A stretch of 64,000 bases of DNA from Bryobacteraceae bacterium (lineage in GTDB: Bacteria; Acidobacteriota; Terriglobia; Bryobacterales; Bryobacteraceae): positions 434,001 to 498,000 of the forward strand of contig JAWKHH010000001.1 in NCBI GenBank assembly GCA_041394945.1, written 5' to 3'. The translations under genes and the position numbers were made by a program. This document shows, one piece after another, positions 43,540-51,641 of the stretch (positions are counted from its first letter, which is position 1; each line of letters begins with the position of its first letter). Under the pieces are notes generated by a model, which worked only from the letters and a program-made list of their open reading frames with translations, ran no database searches and had not been told where the DNA came from.

Positions 43540-45122
43540 CGGCGCGCCTCGACGCCAGGCCGGGAGAAATGGATGCTGAGAGCCTCCCGCAGCATCATCC
43601 GCGCGCGCAGCAGCCGGGCCTTCACCGCGGGCAGACTCAGGCCAAGGGCGGCGGCGGCGTGCTCGTTGGAGACCTGCTCGATATCTCGGAGCATGATCAC
43701 AGTCCGGTATTTCGCCGGAAGCAGGCGCACTTCCTTCTCGATCAGACCACGCACCTCTTCCTTGGCGAAGCGTTGCTCGGGCGTATCGTCCCAGGCCCGC
43801 AACTGCCGCGGACGGAACGGCTCCTCGCTGCCGGAAGAGAGTTCGTCCAGACTCTCCATCGGCCGCCGCGCTCGCAGACGTTCAATCCCGGTGTTGGTCG
43901 CCACTGTGAGAAGCCAGCTTCCGAAGCGAGCCCGGGCCTCGAAGCCCGGAAGCGCGCGATAGGCCTTCAGAAACGTGTCCTGCATGGAGTCTCTGGCCTC
44001 CTCCGGATCTCCGAGCAAGCCCATCAGAAGGCGATAGACGCGGCGGCCATGGAGTTGGACGAGCTGTTCGAAGGCCCCTCGGTCTCCCTCCTGGGCGGCC
44101 CGAACGAGAGGCCCGTCCGGATCCTCACATTCTTCTGCGGCGCCGTTCCTGGCAAGCTGTTCCACTACTGCGCCCGAGGCGCGCTGCCAGGTGTGCCGGA
44201 AACGCGCAAGCGCCATCACCGCGACGGCCTCCGGACACCACTCCTTCGGATGCCAGTCGTCCACGCCGGCCGCCACCATCTGGTCAATGAAATCGGGCGG
44301 GTAACCGAACTGCCGCCGCAGAACCCCGGCCTGCAGAGCGATGCAATATTCGTTGCCTTGGCGAATCGCCATCCGGAGAAGGATCGCCTCCTTTTCCATT
44401 CGGCTCAGCCTGCCATCGCGGTCCACCACGGCTTCAATCGCCGATCCGAGCGCCCGCGCCACGGCCGGACGTCCGGCGAGTGTCCGATCCAGGTCTGGGA
44501 GATATCCGAAATGCCGCGCAATGCCGGCGAATTCGGCTCCAGGCGCCGTCTCCGGCCCGACGGGCCACGGCTGGCCGTCGCCGGCGGCGCACGCCTCTTC
44601 GAACAACTCGCTGGGCGGGACGGCTGGCGGCAGGTCGATGTCGAAGTCCGGCTGCGGGCGCAATTCCTGGGAGAGCGTTACCAGGAAGTTAGCCATGGCC
44701 GCCGTCAGCGCCGCATCCATTGCTTCTTCGAGAGGCAGGCGGCCCGCGCAGGCTTCCCCAAGCAGGGCCAGCCGGACGCCGTACTCAATCAGCCGCCGTT
44801 CCGTTGGATCGAGTCCCGCGGCGCGGAAATCGGATGCGAGCGCCGCCGCCTTGCCTTCCGCCATCCCGGAAAGCCGCAGCCGTTCTACCAGTAGCGGAGG
44901 CCAGTACGTATCCCCGTGCGCGGCGGCCACCGCGAGGACGATCGAGTCCTTCGTCTGTCTCGACAGAACGGACGGTTCGAACAGGACGGCTTCGAGCAAG
45001 CCCACCTGCGCCTCCACCAGATGAGGCGCCATCCACTGGCTCCGGAAGACGTTCGGCACGAACCCGAACTCTTCCTGGCGCCGGCACGCCGCCGGCATAG
45101 ACGCCGCTGATTCTGCTTTCAC
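43536..45122 (-). CDS. Sigma factor fused to two degenerate AhpD-like domains
   Basis: A 528-residue fusion. The GTG at 45122 has a perfect AAGGAGG seven bases upstream; the frame extends upstream but without a comparable site. Residues of about 20-165 and 195-325 each resemble the AhpD/peroxidase-related alpha fold. The active-site region is broken in both: the first reads VLAVAAAHGDTYWPPLLVER with no Cys, and the second LLRMAIRQGNEYCIALQAGV with a single Cys and Gln for His. Residues of about 338-528 are an ECF sigma factor: region 2 QDTFLKAYRALPGF and WLLTVATNTGIERLRARRP, region 4 LPAKYRTVIMLRDIEQVSNE and the HTH after it. It is coupled to a ZAS anti-sigma gene. A built-in sensor role for the dead domains is inference. 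Confidence 0.88.
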   Translation of the reverse strand: MKAESAASMPAACRRQEEFGFVPNVFRSQWMAPHLVEAQVGLLEAVLFEPSVLSRQTKDSIVLAVAAAHGDTYWPPLLVERLRLSGMAEGKAAALASDFRAAGLDPTERRLIEYGVRLALLGEACAGRLPLEEAMDAALTAAMANFLVTLSQELRPQPDFDIDLPPAVPPSELFEEACAAGDGQPWPVGPETAPGAEFAGIARHFGYLPDLDRTLAGRPAVARALGSAIEAVVDRDGRLSRMEKEAILLRMAIRQGNEYCIALQAGVLRRQFGYPPDFIDQMVAAGVDDWHPKEWCPEAVAVMALARFRHTWQRASGAVVEQLARNGAAEECEDPDGPLVRAAQEGDRGAFEQLVQLHGRRVYRLLMGLLGDPEEARDSMQDTFLKAYRALPGFEARARFGSWLLTVATNTGIERLRARRPMESLDELSSGSEEPFRPRQLRAWDDTPEQRFAKEEVRGLIEKEVRLLPAKYRTVIMLRDIEQVSNEHAAAALGLSLPAVKARLLRARMMLREALSIHFSRPGVEARR

Positions 45123-45214
45123 GGCAACGCCTCCTTCGATCGTTTCCTCGCCGAAACTTTTTTGCATCTCTTCGCGCATCGTCCCGTCATACCCATGCGA
45201 AGGGATGCGAAACC

Positions 45215-45814
45215 ATGAATGAGCTGTTCGCGATGCCACGGCATGCGGTGCCGGTTACAACGTCCACCGGCCTCCCGGCGGCAGCGCCCGATTCGATGGC
45301 GGGGGCCTTCGAAGCCGAAGCCATGCCGCATCTGAACGATGTATTCCGCGTCGCGATGCGGATGACTAAGGATCATGCCAAGGCGAACGACGCGGTTCAG
45401 GAAACCTACCTCTTGGCGTGGAAGTGCTTCCACCGGTACGAACGCGGCACCAACTGCCGCGCCTGGTTGTTTCAGATTCTCTTCAACGTGGTGCGGCACG
45501 AGCGGCGGAACTGGTTCAAATGGCTCACCGGAACCGAAAGCGACGTGTCGGACTCGGTGGAGTTGGTGGCGCCCGTACCGGTTCCGGACACCTTGGAGGA
45601 CAAACAGATTCTCGCCGCGCTCGATCTGATTCCCGAGCAGTTCCGCGCGGTGCTCCTGCTGGTGGACGTGGAAGACTTCACTTACAAGGAAGCCAGTGAA
45701 ATCTTGAAGGTTCCCATCGGCACGATCATGTCGCGCCTGAACCGCGCCCGCGGTTTGCTGCGTGGGCGCCTGGCCGGCCTTGCGCGATCCTACGGACTGC
45801 GTGCGGAGTGCTAG
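45215..45814 (+). CDS. ECF sigma factor, RpoE-like
   Basis: A 199-residue ECF sigma factor starting at the ATG at 45215. Region 2 covers ANDAVQETYLLAWKCFHRYE and CRAWLFQILFNVVRHERRNW. Region 4 covers LDLIPEQFRAVLLLVDVEDF and the HTH SEILKVPIGTIMSRLNRARG. It is divergent from the AhpD-sigma fusion, with 92 bases between the starts that presumably hold both promoters. The membrane protein gene at 45999 downstream may encode its regulator. Confidence 0.93.
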   Translation: MNELFAMPRHAVPVTTSTGLPAAAPDSMAGAFEAEAMPHLNDVFRVAMRMTKDHAKANDAVQETYLLAWKCFHRYERGTNCRAWLFQILFNVVRHERRNWFKWLTGTESDVSDSVELVAPVPVPDTLEDKQILAALDLIPEQFRAVLLLVDVEDFTYKEASEILKVPIGTIMSRLNRARGLLRGRLAGLARSYGLRAEC

Positions 45815-45998
45815 CAGCGTGTGTCGAGCCGATTCCTTGAAGCTTTCTTCCATCTCCGAACGGCGCCCGTTAGTGGCTGCCACGGGGGTTGAAGCCGTTG
45901 CGCCCGCTTTTCTATTCCCGAAAAGTGGACTGGCGCGAAAAAACTTTCGTCTGGAGGGAATACCCGTGGAACCCTCCGTCATTGGCAGATGAGGATTT

Positions 45999-46754
45999 AT
46001 GGACGACGTGCGTTTTGCTGATCAGGAGGAGCGCCTGCGAGCGCGTTTGAGGGAAGCGGTCCACAGTGTCGAGACACCCCCGTTTCTGGAGGCCCAGTTA
46101 CGGCGGCGCCTCGGGGAGAAGCCGGATCCCGCTTCCCGCCTGCGGCCGTGGCTGCCGCTCGCCGTCAGCGCGGCCGTGCTACTGGCCTCATCGGTGGCCT
46201 ACCAACTCGGCCACCTCAGGTTCACCGCCGCCGCACAGGATTCCTACATCGCCCTCGTCGGGAACCGCGTCAACGCCCTCATGCGCGTCGGGCTGCGCGA
46301 CCATCTTCATTGCGCCCACTTCCGCACGTTTCCGAAGACGCCTCCACCGATGACGGAGTTCGTCGCGAAGATGGGGCCTGAATATGCTCCGTTGATCCCC
46401 GTTCTCGAGCGCAACCTGCCCGCCGGATCCCGTATCGAACTCGCGCATCGATGCCGGTACCACGGCCGGCAGTTCGTGCACCTGGCGTGGAAGGACGGCT
46501 CCGGCCTGCACTCGCTGATTGTTGCGCGTAAGCAGCCGGGCGAAGTCTTCGATATCGACGGGGCGCTTCCGGCCTTGGTCCATTCGGGCCTGACAGTCTA
46601 TCGCGACGGCGCCCGGGGGTTTCAGATCGCTGCGTTCGAGAGCCGCGATCATCTCGTATACTCGATCTCCAACGAGTCCAGGGAGCGGACCACGGACGAC
46701 CTTCTGAAGCTCGCCTCGGGAATCCGCGAAGTGCTCGCCAAGCTTGAATCGTAA
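45999..46754 (+). CDS. Single-TM protein, possible anti-sigma factor
   Basis: A 251-residue protein; the ATG at 45999 has TGAGG upstream. A short charged cytoplasmic N-terminus (ERLRARLREAVHSVETPPFL) precedes one TM span (WLPLAVSAAVLLASSVAYQL) and a mixed alpha/beta periplasmic domain with the distinctive HLHCAHFRTFPKTPPP segment. Layout and position after an ECF gene suggest a membrane anti-sigma factor, but no zinc motif is present and the 184-base gap to the sigma gene weakens the link. Family not recognised. Confidence 0.6.
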   Translation: MDDVRFADQEERLRARLREAVHSVETPPFLEAQLRRRLGEKPDPASRLRPWLPLAVSAAVLLASSVAYQLGHLRFTAAAQDSYIALVGNRVNALMRVGLRDHLHCAHFRTFPKTPPPMTEFVAKMGPEYAPLIPVLERNLPAGSRIELAHRCRYHGRQFVHLAWKDGSGLHSLIVARKQPGEVFDIDGALPALVHSGLTVYRDGARGFQIAAFESRDHLVYSISNESRERTTDDLLKLASGIREVLAKLES

Positions 46755-46773
46755 ACAAGCTCGAATCGTAAAT
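46740..46773 (+). repeat. Imperfect 17-base tandem duplication spanning a stop codon
   Basis: AAGCTTGAATCGTAAAC (46740-46756) is followed directly by AAGCTCGAATCGTAAAT (46757-46773), with two differences. The first copy contains the stop of the single-TM protein gene. It looks like a small replication-slippage duplication. Confidence 0.7.
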
Positions 46774-46793
46774 TCATTCCGTGGTCCGTCAAG

Positions 46794-46823
46794 GCGCCCG
46801 TGCTCTTCGCTGAGCTCGGGCGC
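46794..46823 (+). terminator. Candidate terminator hairpin after the single-TM protein gene
   Basis: GCGCCCG and CGGGCGC form a 7-base stem with a 16-base loop, followed by TTCTACTTTCC on the plus strand. The weak T content makes this only a probable terminator before the glucosidase gene. Confidence 0.4.
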
Positions 46824-46872
46824 TTCTACTTTCCACCAGGAATAAGTCGGCCCGTTGGGCGATTACCCATGC

Positions 46873-49497
46873 ATGACCGCCGAACAATCCCGACTCGATG
46901 AATCGCGCTCGCGGAGCGCGCACTGGAAGCGCTGGGGACCCTACCTCAGCGAGCGCGCATGGGGCACCGTGCGCGAGGACTACAGTGAGCACGGCGCCGC
47001 CTGGGAGTTCCTTCCCCACGACGCCGCACGGTCCAAGGCGTACCGCTGGAACGAAGACGGAATCGCCGGCATCTGCGATCGCCATCAGCGCATCTGCTTC
47101 GCCATCTCGCTGTGGAACCGGCGCGACCCGATTCTGAAGGAACGTCTGTTCGGACTTACCGGCAATGAAGGCAATCACGGCGAGGACGTCAAGGAGTACT
47201 ACTTCTATCTCGACTCGACGCCCACGCACTCCTACATGAAGTACCTATACAAGTACCCGCAATGCGAGTTCCCCTACGCGCGGCTGGTGGATGAGAACCG
47301 CCGCCGCGGCAAGCTCGATGCGGAGTTCGAGTTGCTCGACACCGCGGCCTTCGACGGCAATCGTTACTTCGACGTCCAGACCGAATACGCGAAAGGCTCG
47401 CCGGAAGATATTCTCATCCGGATCAGCGTAACCAATCGCGGCCCGGAAACCGCCGAGCTCGACCTTCTGCCGACGCTCTGGTTTCGCAACACCTGGGCCT
47501 GGAACGGGGGCCAGAAACCGGTAATGCGGGCCGGGCCTGGAATGCTCAATCTGCTGGCGCCGCACTACGGCGAGCGCCGGTTGTATTTCGAGGGCGAGCC
47601 GGAGATCCTGTTCACGGACAATGAGACCAATACCCGTAGGCTCTATGGTTACGACAATGGAGTTCGCTACTGTAAGGACGGCGTCAACGACTTTCTAACT
47701 CAAGGGAGCCGGCAGGCGGTCAATCCGGACCTGGCCGGAACTAAGGCCGCGCTCCGGTACGCACTCACTCTCGCGCCCGGAGAAACCGTGGCGGTGCGGC
47801 TGCGGCTCCTCCCTCCGGTTGACGGACCGGCCCCGCTCGACCATGAGTTCGACCTCACGTTCGCCGCCCGCCTGCGCGAGGCCGACGAGTTCTACGAAGC
47901 TGTCATCCCGCGCGATGTTTCCTCCGACGCCCGCCAGGTGATGCGGCAATCGTTCGCCGGCCTGCTATGGTCGAAGCAGTTCTATCACTACGTGGTTCGC
48001 GAATGGCTCGATGGCGATCCAGCCCAGCCTCCGCCACCCGGACCCCGCCGCCATGGACGCAATCACGAGTGGGGACACCTCTACAACGCCGACGTGATCT
48101 CGATGCCCGACAAGTGGGAATATCCGTGGTACGCCGCCTGGGACCTCGCCTTTCATTGCGTCCCCCTCGCGCTGGTGGATTCCGACTTCGCTAAGGAGCA
48201 ACTGATGCTGATGGTGCGGGAGTGGTACATGCACCCCAACGGCCAGATCCCGGCGTACGAGTGGGCCTTCGGCGACGTCAACCCTCCCGTTCACGCGTGG
48301 GCGGCCTGGCGCGTGTACAAGATCGAGAAGAAGCGCCGCGGAGTAGGCGATCGTGGTTTCTTGCAGCGGGTCTTTCACAAACTTCTGCTCAACTTCACAT
48401 GGTGGGTGAACCGGAAGGACGCCGAGGGACGAAATGTGTTCCAAGGCGGATTTCTCGGGCTCGATAACATTGGCGTTTTCGACCGCAGCGCGCCGCTGCC
48501 CACCGGAGGACACATCGAACAGGCCGACGGCACCGGGTGGATGGCCATGTACTGCCTGAACCTGCTCGCCATCGCGCTCGAACTCGCGGCGGAGGATCCC
48601 TCCTACGAAGATGTGGCGACTAAGTTCTGGGAGCATTTTCTCTACATCGCCCACGCCATCAATCACCTCGGCGACAACGGCGCCGGCATGTGGGACGAGG
48701 AGGACGGATTCTTCTACGACGTCCTCCATGCCGAGGGACGGCATCGTCCATTGAAGGTGCGTTCGATGGTGGGGCTCATCCCGCTGTTCGCCGTGGAGAC
48801 GCTCGAGTCCGGAATCCTCGAAAAGCTTTCCGGCTTCCGCCGGCGCATGGATTGGTTCGTCGAAAACCGGCCGGACCTTACCGGAAACGTCGCATGCATG
48901 TGTTCCCACGGAGTGGCCGAGCGGCGGCTCCTCGCCCTGGTGGACCAGGAACAGTTGCGCCGCGTGCTTGGCTACCTGCTGGATGAGCGCGAGTTTCTTT
49001 CGCCCTATGGCGTGCGCGCGCTGTCGCGGGTCCACCGCGATCGACCGTATGTTCTCGGCGTGAACGGATCCGAGTACCGCGTTTGGTATGAGCCGGGCGA
49101 ATCGTCAACCGGCTTGTTCGGCGGTAACTCGAACTGGCGGGGGCCGATCTGGTTTCCCGTCAACTACCTGCTCATCGAATCGCTGCAGAAGTTCCATCAC
49201 TATCTGGGCGGCGGCTTCACGGTGGAGTTCCCCTCCGGGTCTGGTTCCTATCACGACCTCGGCTATATCGCCGCCGAGTTGTCGCGGCGGATGACTCGGA
49301 TCTTTCTTCGCGACGGCCACGGGCGCCGGCCGGTGCACGGCCCCGCGGCAACTCCGTTTCAGGACGATCCGCATTGGCGGGACCTGATCCTGTTCTACGA
49401 ATACTTCCACGGCGACAATGGCAGCGGCGTGGGAGCGAGCCACCAAACCGGCTGGACCGGGCTCGCCGCGAAACTTCTCCAGCAGAGCGGAGACTGA
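46873..49497 (+). CDS. GH63-like alpha-glucosidase
   Basis: An 874-residue glycoside hydrolase; the ATG at 46873 is preferred over a TTG 18 bases upstream. It has a long N-terminal beta domain (ERLFGLTGNEGNHGEDVKEY) and an (alpha/alpha) barrel with MPDKWEYPWYAAWDLAFHCV, QIPAYEWAFGDVNPPVHAWA and GGNSNWRGPIWFPVNYLLIE. This architecture fits clan GH-G/GH63, which includes processing glucosidase I and bacterial mannosylglycerate or alpha-glucoside hydrolases. No signal peptide is visible, so it is cytoplasmic. It is three bases from the debranching enzyme gene, which suggests joint turnover of glycogen or a related storage glucan. Confidence 0.85.
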   Translation: MTAEQSRLDESRSRSAHWKRWGPYLSERAWGTVREDYSEHGAAWEFLPHDAARSKAYRWNEDGIAGICDRHQRICFAISLWNRRDPILKERLFGLTGNEGNHGEDVKEYYFYLDSTPTHSYMKYLYKYPQCEFPYARLVDENRRRGKLDAEFELLDTAAFDGNRYFDVQTEYAKGSPEDILIRISVTNRGPETAELDLLPTLWFRNTWAWNGGQKPVMRAGPGMLNLLAPHYGERRLYFEGEPEILFTDNETNTRRLYGYDNGVRYCKDGVNDFLTQGSRQAVNPDLAGTKAALRYALTLAPGETVAVRLRLLPPVDGPAPLDHEFDLTFAARLREADEFYEAVIPRDVSSDARQVMRQSFAGLLWSKQFYHYVVREWLDGDPAQPPPPGPRRHGRNHEWGHLYNADVISMPDKWEYPWYAAWDLAFHCVPLALVDSDFAKEQLMLMVREWYMHPNGQIPAYEWAFGDVNPPVHAWAAWRVYKIEKKRRGVGDRGFLQRVFHKLLLNFTWWVNRKDAEGRNVFQGGFLGLDNIGVFDRSAPLPTGGHIEQADGTGWMAMYCLNLLAIALELAAEDPSYEDVATKFWEHFLYIAHAINHLGDNGAGMWDEEDGFFYDVLHAEGRHRPLKVRSMVGLIPLFAVETLESGILEKLSGFRRRMDWFVENRPDLTGNVACMCSHGVAERRLLALVDQEQLRRVLGYLLDEREFLSPYGVRALSRVHRDRPYVLGVNGSEYRVWYEPGESSTGLFGGNSNWRGPIWFPVNYLLIESLQKFHHYLGGGFTVEFPSGSGSYHDLGYIAAELSRRMTRIFLRDGHGRRPVHGPAATPFQDDPHWRDLILFYEYFHGDNGSGVGASHQTGWTGLAAKLLQQSGD

Positions 49498-49500
49498 TCC

Positions 49501-51444
49501 ATGCGCATCCAATCAATCGACTTCGAAAACGCACGCCGGCGGGAGTGGCTCGAGACCAACGGCCTCGGCGGGTTCGCCTCTTCCACCATTTCCGGAATGA
49601 ACACGCGTCGCTATCACGGCCTGCTGATGGCGGCGCTGAAGCCTCCCGTGGGCCGGACGCTGTTGCTCTCCAAGCTCGAAGAGATCGTCCATGCCGGCGG
49701 CAGGAGCTACGAACTCGGCGTGAACCAGTACCCGGGCGCGATCCACCCCACCGGGTATGACTATCTCGCCGGGTTCCGGCTGGATCCCTTTCCAACCTGG
49801 ATCTACCGGATCGCGGAAGGCGAGTTGGAGAAGCAGCTTTTCCTGGTGCACGGAGAAAACACGGTAGTGGTTGAGTACCGGTGGCGCGGCGCGGCGGACG
49901 CGGAACTCGAGGTGCGTCCGCTGATCGCCTTCCGGGACTTTCACGCCTTGACGCGGCGCAACAGCGCGCTGAATGGCGACGTTCGCGCGGGCGGTCCGGG
50001 AATGCTCAGTGTCAGACCGTACGCGGACCACGGGCCGCTGTATTTCGGGCATTCCGCCTCCGCCATCGCCATCATTGGCGACTGGTATCACGACTTCGAG
50101 TACGAAGTGGAGCGCGAGCGCGGCCTGGACTGCCGCGAAGACCTATTCAACCCCTTTCTGCTTCGGTTTCCGCTGGACCGCCCGGCAACGATAATCGCTT
50201 CCACAAAGGAACGGTCTCATGTCGATGCGCCAAGGCTGCATGCGGCGGAACTGCGCCGTCGCGAAGAGATCGCCGCCTCCGCGCCCGTTCCGGACGATCC
50301 GCTCGTCCGGCAACTGACGATCGCCGCGGACCAGTTCATCGTGGACCGCGGCGAGTTGAAAACCGTGATTGCCGGATACCCGTGGTTTGGCGACTGGGGC
50401 CGCGACACGATGATCGCGCTTCCCGGGTTGACGCTGGCCACCGGGCGCTTCGACATCGCTCGCGACATCCTCCGCGCGTTCGCGGCAAGCGCCGACATGG
50501 GGATGCTTCCCAATCGCTTTCCCGATGGCGGCGAGGCGCCCGAATTCAACTCCGTCGACGCAACGCTGTGGTTCTTCGAAGCCGTTCGCGCCTACCTGCG
50601 GTACACCGGCGACTTCGAATTCGTCCGCGGCATCCTGCCCTCGCTCGGAGAGATTCTCGAGTGGTTCCTTCGCGGCACGCGCTACGGCATTCGCATGGAT
50701 CCCGAAGATTGCCTGCTTCGGTGCGGCGAACCCGGCGTTCAACTCACGTGGATGGACGCCAAGATCGGCGACTGGGTGGTGACCCCTCGCACCGGCAAGC
50801 CCGTGGAGGTGCAGGCGCTCTGGTACAACGCGCTCCGCATCGCGGAGGAGTTGTACCGAAAGGCGGACGACGCCGCTCAGGCCGATCGCTTCCGGGGAAT
50901 CGCGGTGCGGGCCAAGAACTCGTTCCTGCCGCTGTTCTGGAATCCGGCCCGAGCCTGTCTCTACGACGTCGTCGCCGGGGGCGAGCCGGATGCGGCGCTA
51001 CGGCCCAACCAGATCTTTGCCGCGAGTTTGCATCATCCGCTGATCGAGGGTGAAACGGCGCGCCAGGTCGTGGCGGCCGTGGAGCGGGAGTTGCTGACGC
51101 CGGCCGGCCTGCGCAGTCTCTCAATCGGGGACGCGGCCTATCGCGGGCGCTACGAGGGCGGGGTTTGGGAACGAGACTCCGCCTACCACCAGGGCACGGT
51201 CTGGCCATGGCTGATGGGTCCCTTTCTCAGCGCCTACGTCCGCACGCACTCTGCCCCCGATTCCGCGCGCGCGTGGGCGTCAGCGTGGCTGGCCTCGTTC
51301 GCGGATCAGCTAAACGCCGCCTGTCTGGGCCAGGTGAGTGAAATCGCGGACGGCGATGCTCCGCACCGGGCGCGCGGGTGCGCGGCGCAGGCCTGGAGCG
51401 TCGGCGAGTTGCTCCGTGCGGCCGTGGAGGATGTTCACCGGTAA
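49501..51444 (+). CDS. Glycogen debranching enzyme (amylo-alpha-1,6-glucosidase, GH133 type)
   Basis: A 647-residue enzyme. The N-terminal GDE_N-type domain begins with WLETNGLGGFASSTISGMNT and RYHGLLMAA. The catalytic (alpha/alpha)6 barrel has AGYPWFGDWGRDTMIALPGL, LTWMDAKIGDWVVTPRTGKP and WERDSAYHQGTVWPWLMGPF, where the acid residues lie. Such archaeal/bacterial-type debranching enzymes remove alpha-1,6-linked glucose from limit dextrins. It is the second gene of the operon with the GH63 enzyme. Cytoplasmic. Confidence 0.92.
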   Translation: MRIQSIDFENARRREWLETNGLGGFASSTISGMNTRRYHGLLMAALKPPVGRTLLLSKLEEIVHAGGRSYELGVNQYPGAIHPTGYDYLAGFRLDPFPTWIYRIAEGELEKQLFLVHGENTVVVEYRWRGAADAELEVRPLIAFRDFHALTRRNSALNGDVRAGGPGMLSVRPYADHGPLYFGHSASAIAIIGDWYHDFEYEVERERGLDCREDLFNPFLLRFPLDRPATIIASTKERSHVDAPRLHAAELRRREEIAASAPVPDDPLVRQLTIAADQFIVDRGELKTVIAGYPWFGDWGRDTMIALPGLTLATGRFDIARDILRAFAASADMGMLPNRFPDGGEAPEFNSVDATLWFFEAVRAYLRYTGDFEFVRGILPSLGEILEWFLRGTRYGIRMDPEDCLLRCGEPGVQLTWMDAKIGDWVVTPRTGKPVEVQALWYNALRIAEELYRKADDAAQADRFRGIAVRAKNSFLPLFWNPARACLYDVVAGGEPDAALRPNQIFAASLHHPLIEGETARQVVAAVERELLTPAGLRSLSIGDAAYRGRYEGGVWERDSAYHQGTVWPWLMGPFLSAYVRTHSAPDSARAWASAWLASFADQLNAACLGQVSEIADGDAPHRARGCAAQAWSVGELLRAAVEDVHR

Positions 51445-51577
51445 CACGAAACGTAAACGGTTGCTCCCTGCGCACGTTTCTCCTGCGTGAGGAGGCCTGG
51501 AATACACACGCCTGAAACCCTCTCGTTATGTAAACTGATTTTAATTAAATAACAAAACGAATCCAGCGCTCATTGGA

Positions 51578-51607
51578 TTGACTTTAGTCAACATGCGCGG
51601 ATAGAGT
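51578..51607 (+). promoter_or_regulatory. Probable promoter with palindrome for the second Oar-like receptor
   Basis: TTGACT (51578-51583) and TAGAGT (51602-51607) are spaced 18 bases apart, about 35 bases before the ATG at 51642, in an AT-rich pocket. The -35 box is one arm of the perfect palindrome TTGACT-TT-AGTCAA (51578-51591), so a repressor could overlap RNA polymerase there. Confidence 0.5.
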
Positions 51608-51641
51608 ACCCATAGGTCGGTACGCGACCAGGGGGCTTCAC

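Noticed and set aside
43536..45122. The AhpD-sigma fusion as a frameshift or annotation artefact
   Set aside because: The frame is continuous, with one strong ribosome binding site at the AhpD end and none evident at the sigma junction, and the linker shows no stop in frame.
51445..51641. A non-coding RNA or riboswitch in the 197-base gap before the second receptor
   Set aside because: Only an AT-rich pocket, a loose GAAACGT/ACGTTTC inverted repeat and a promoter-like palindrome are visible; no known riboswitch core is recognisable.
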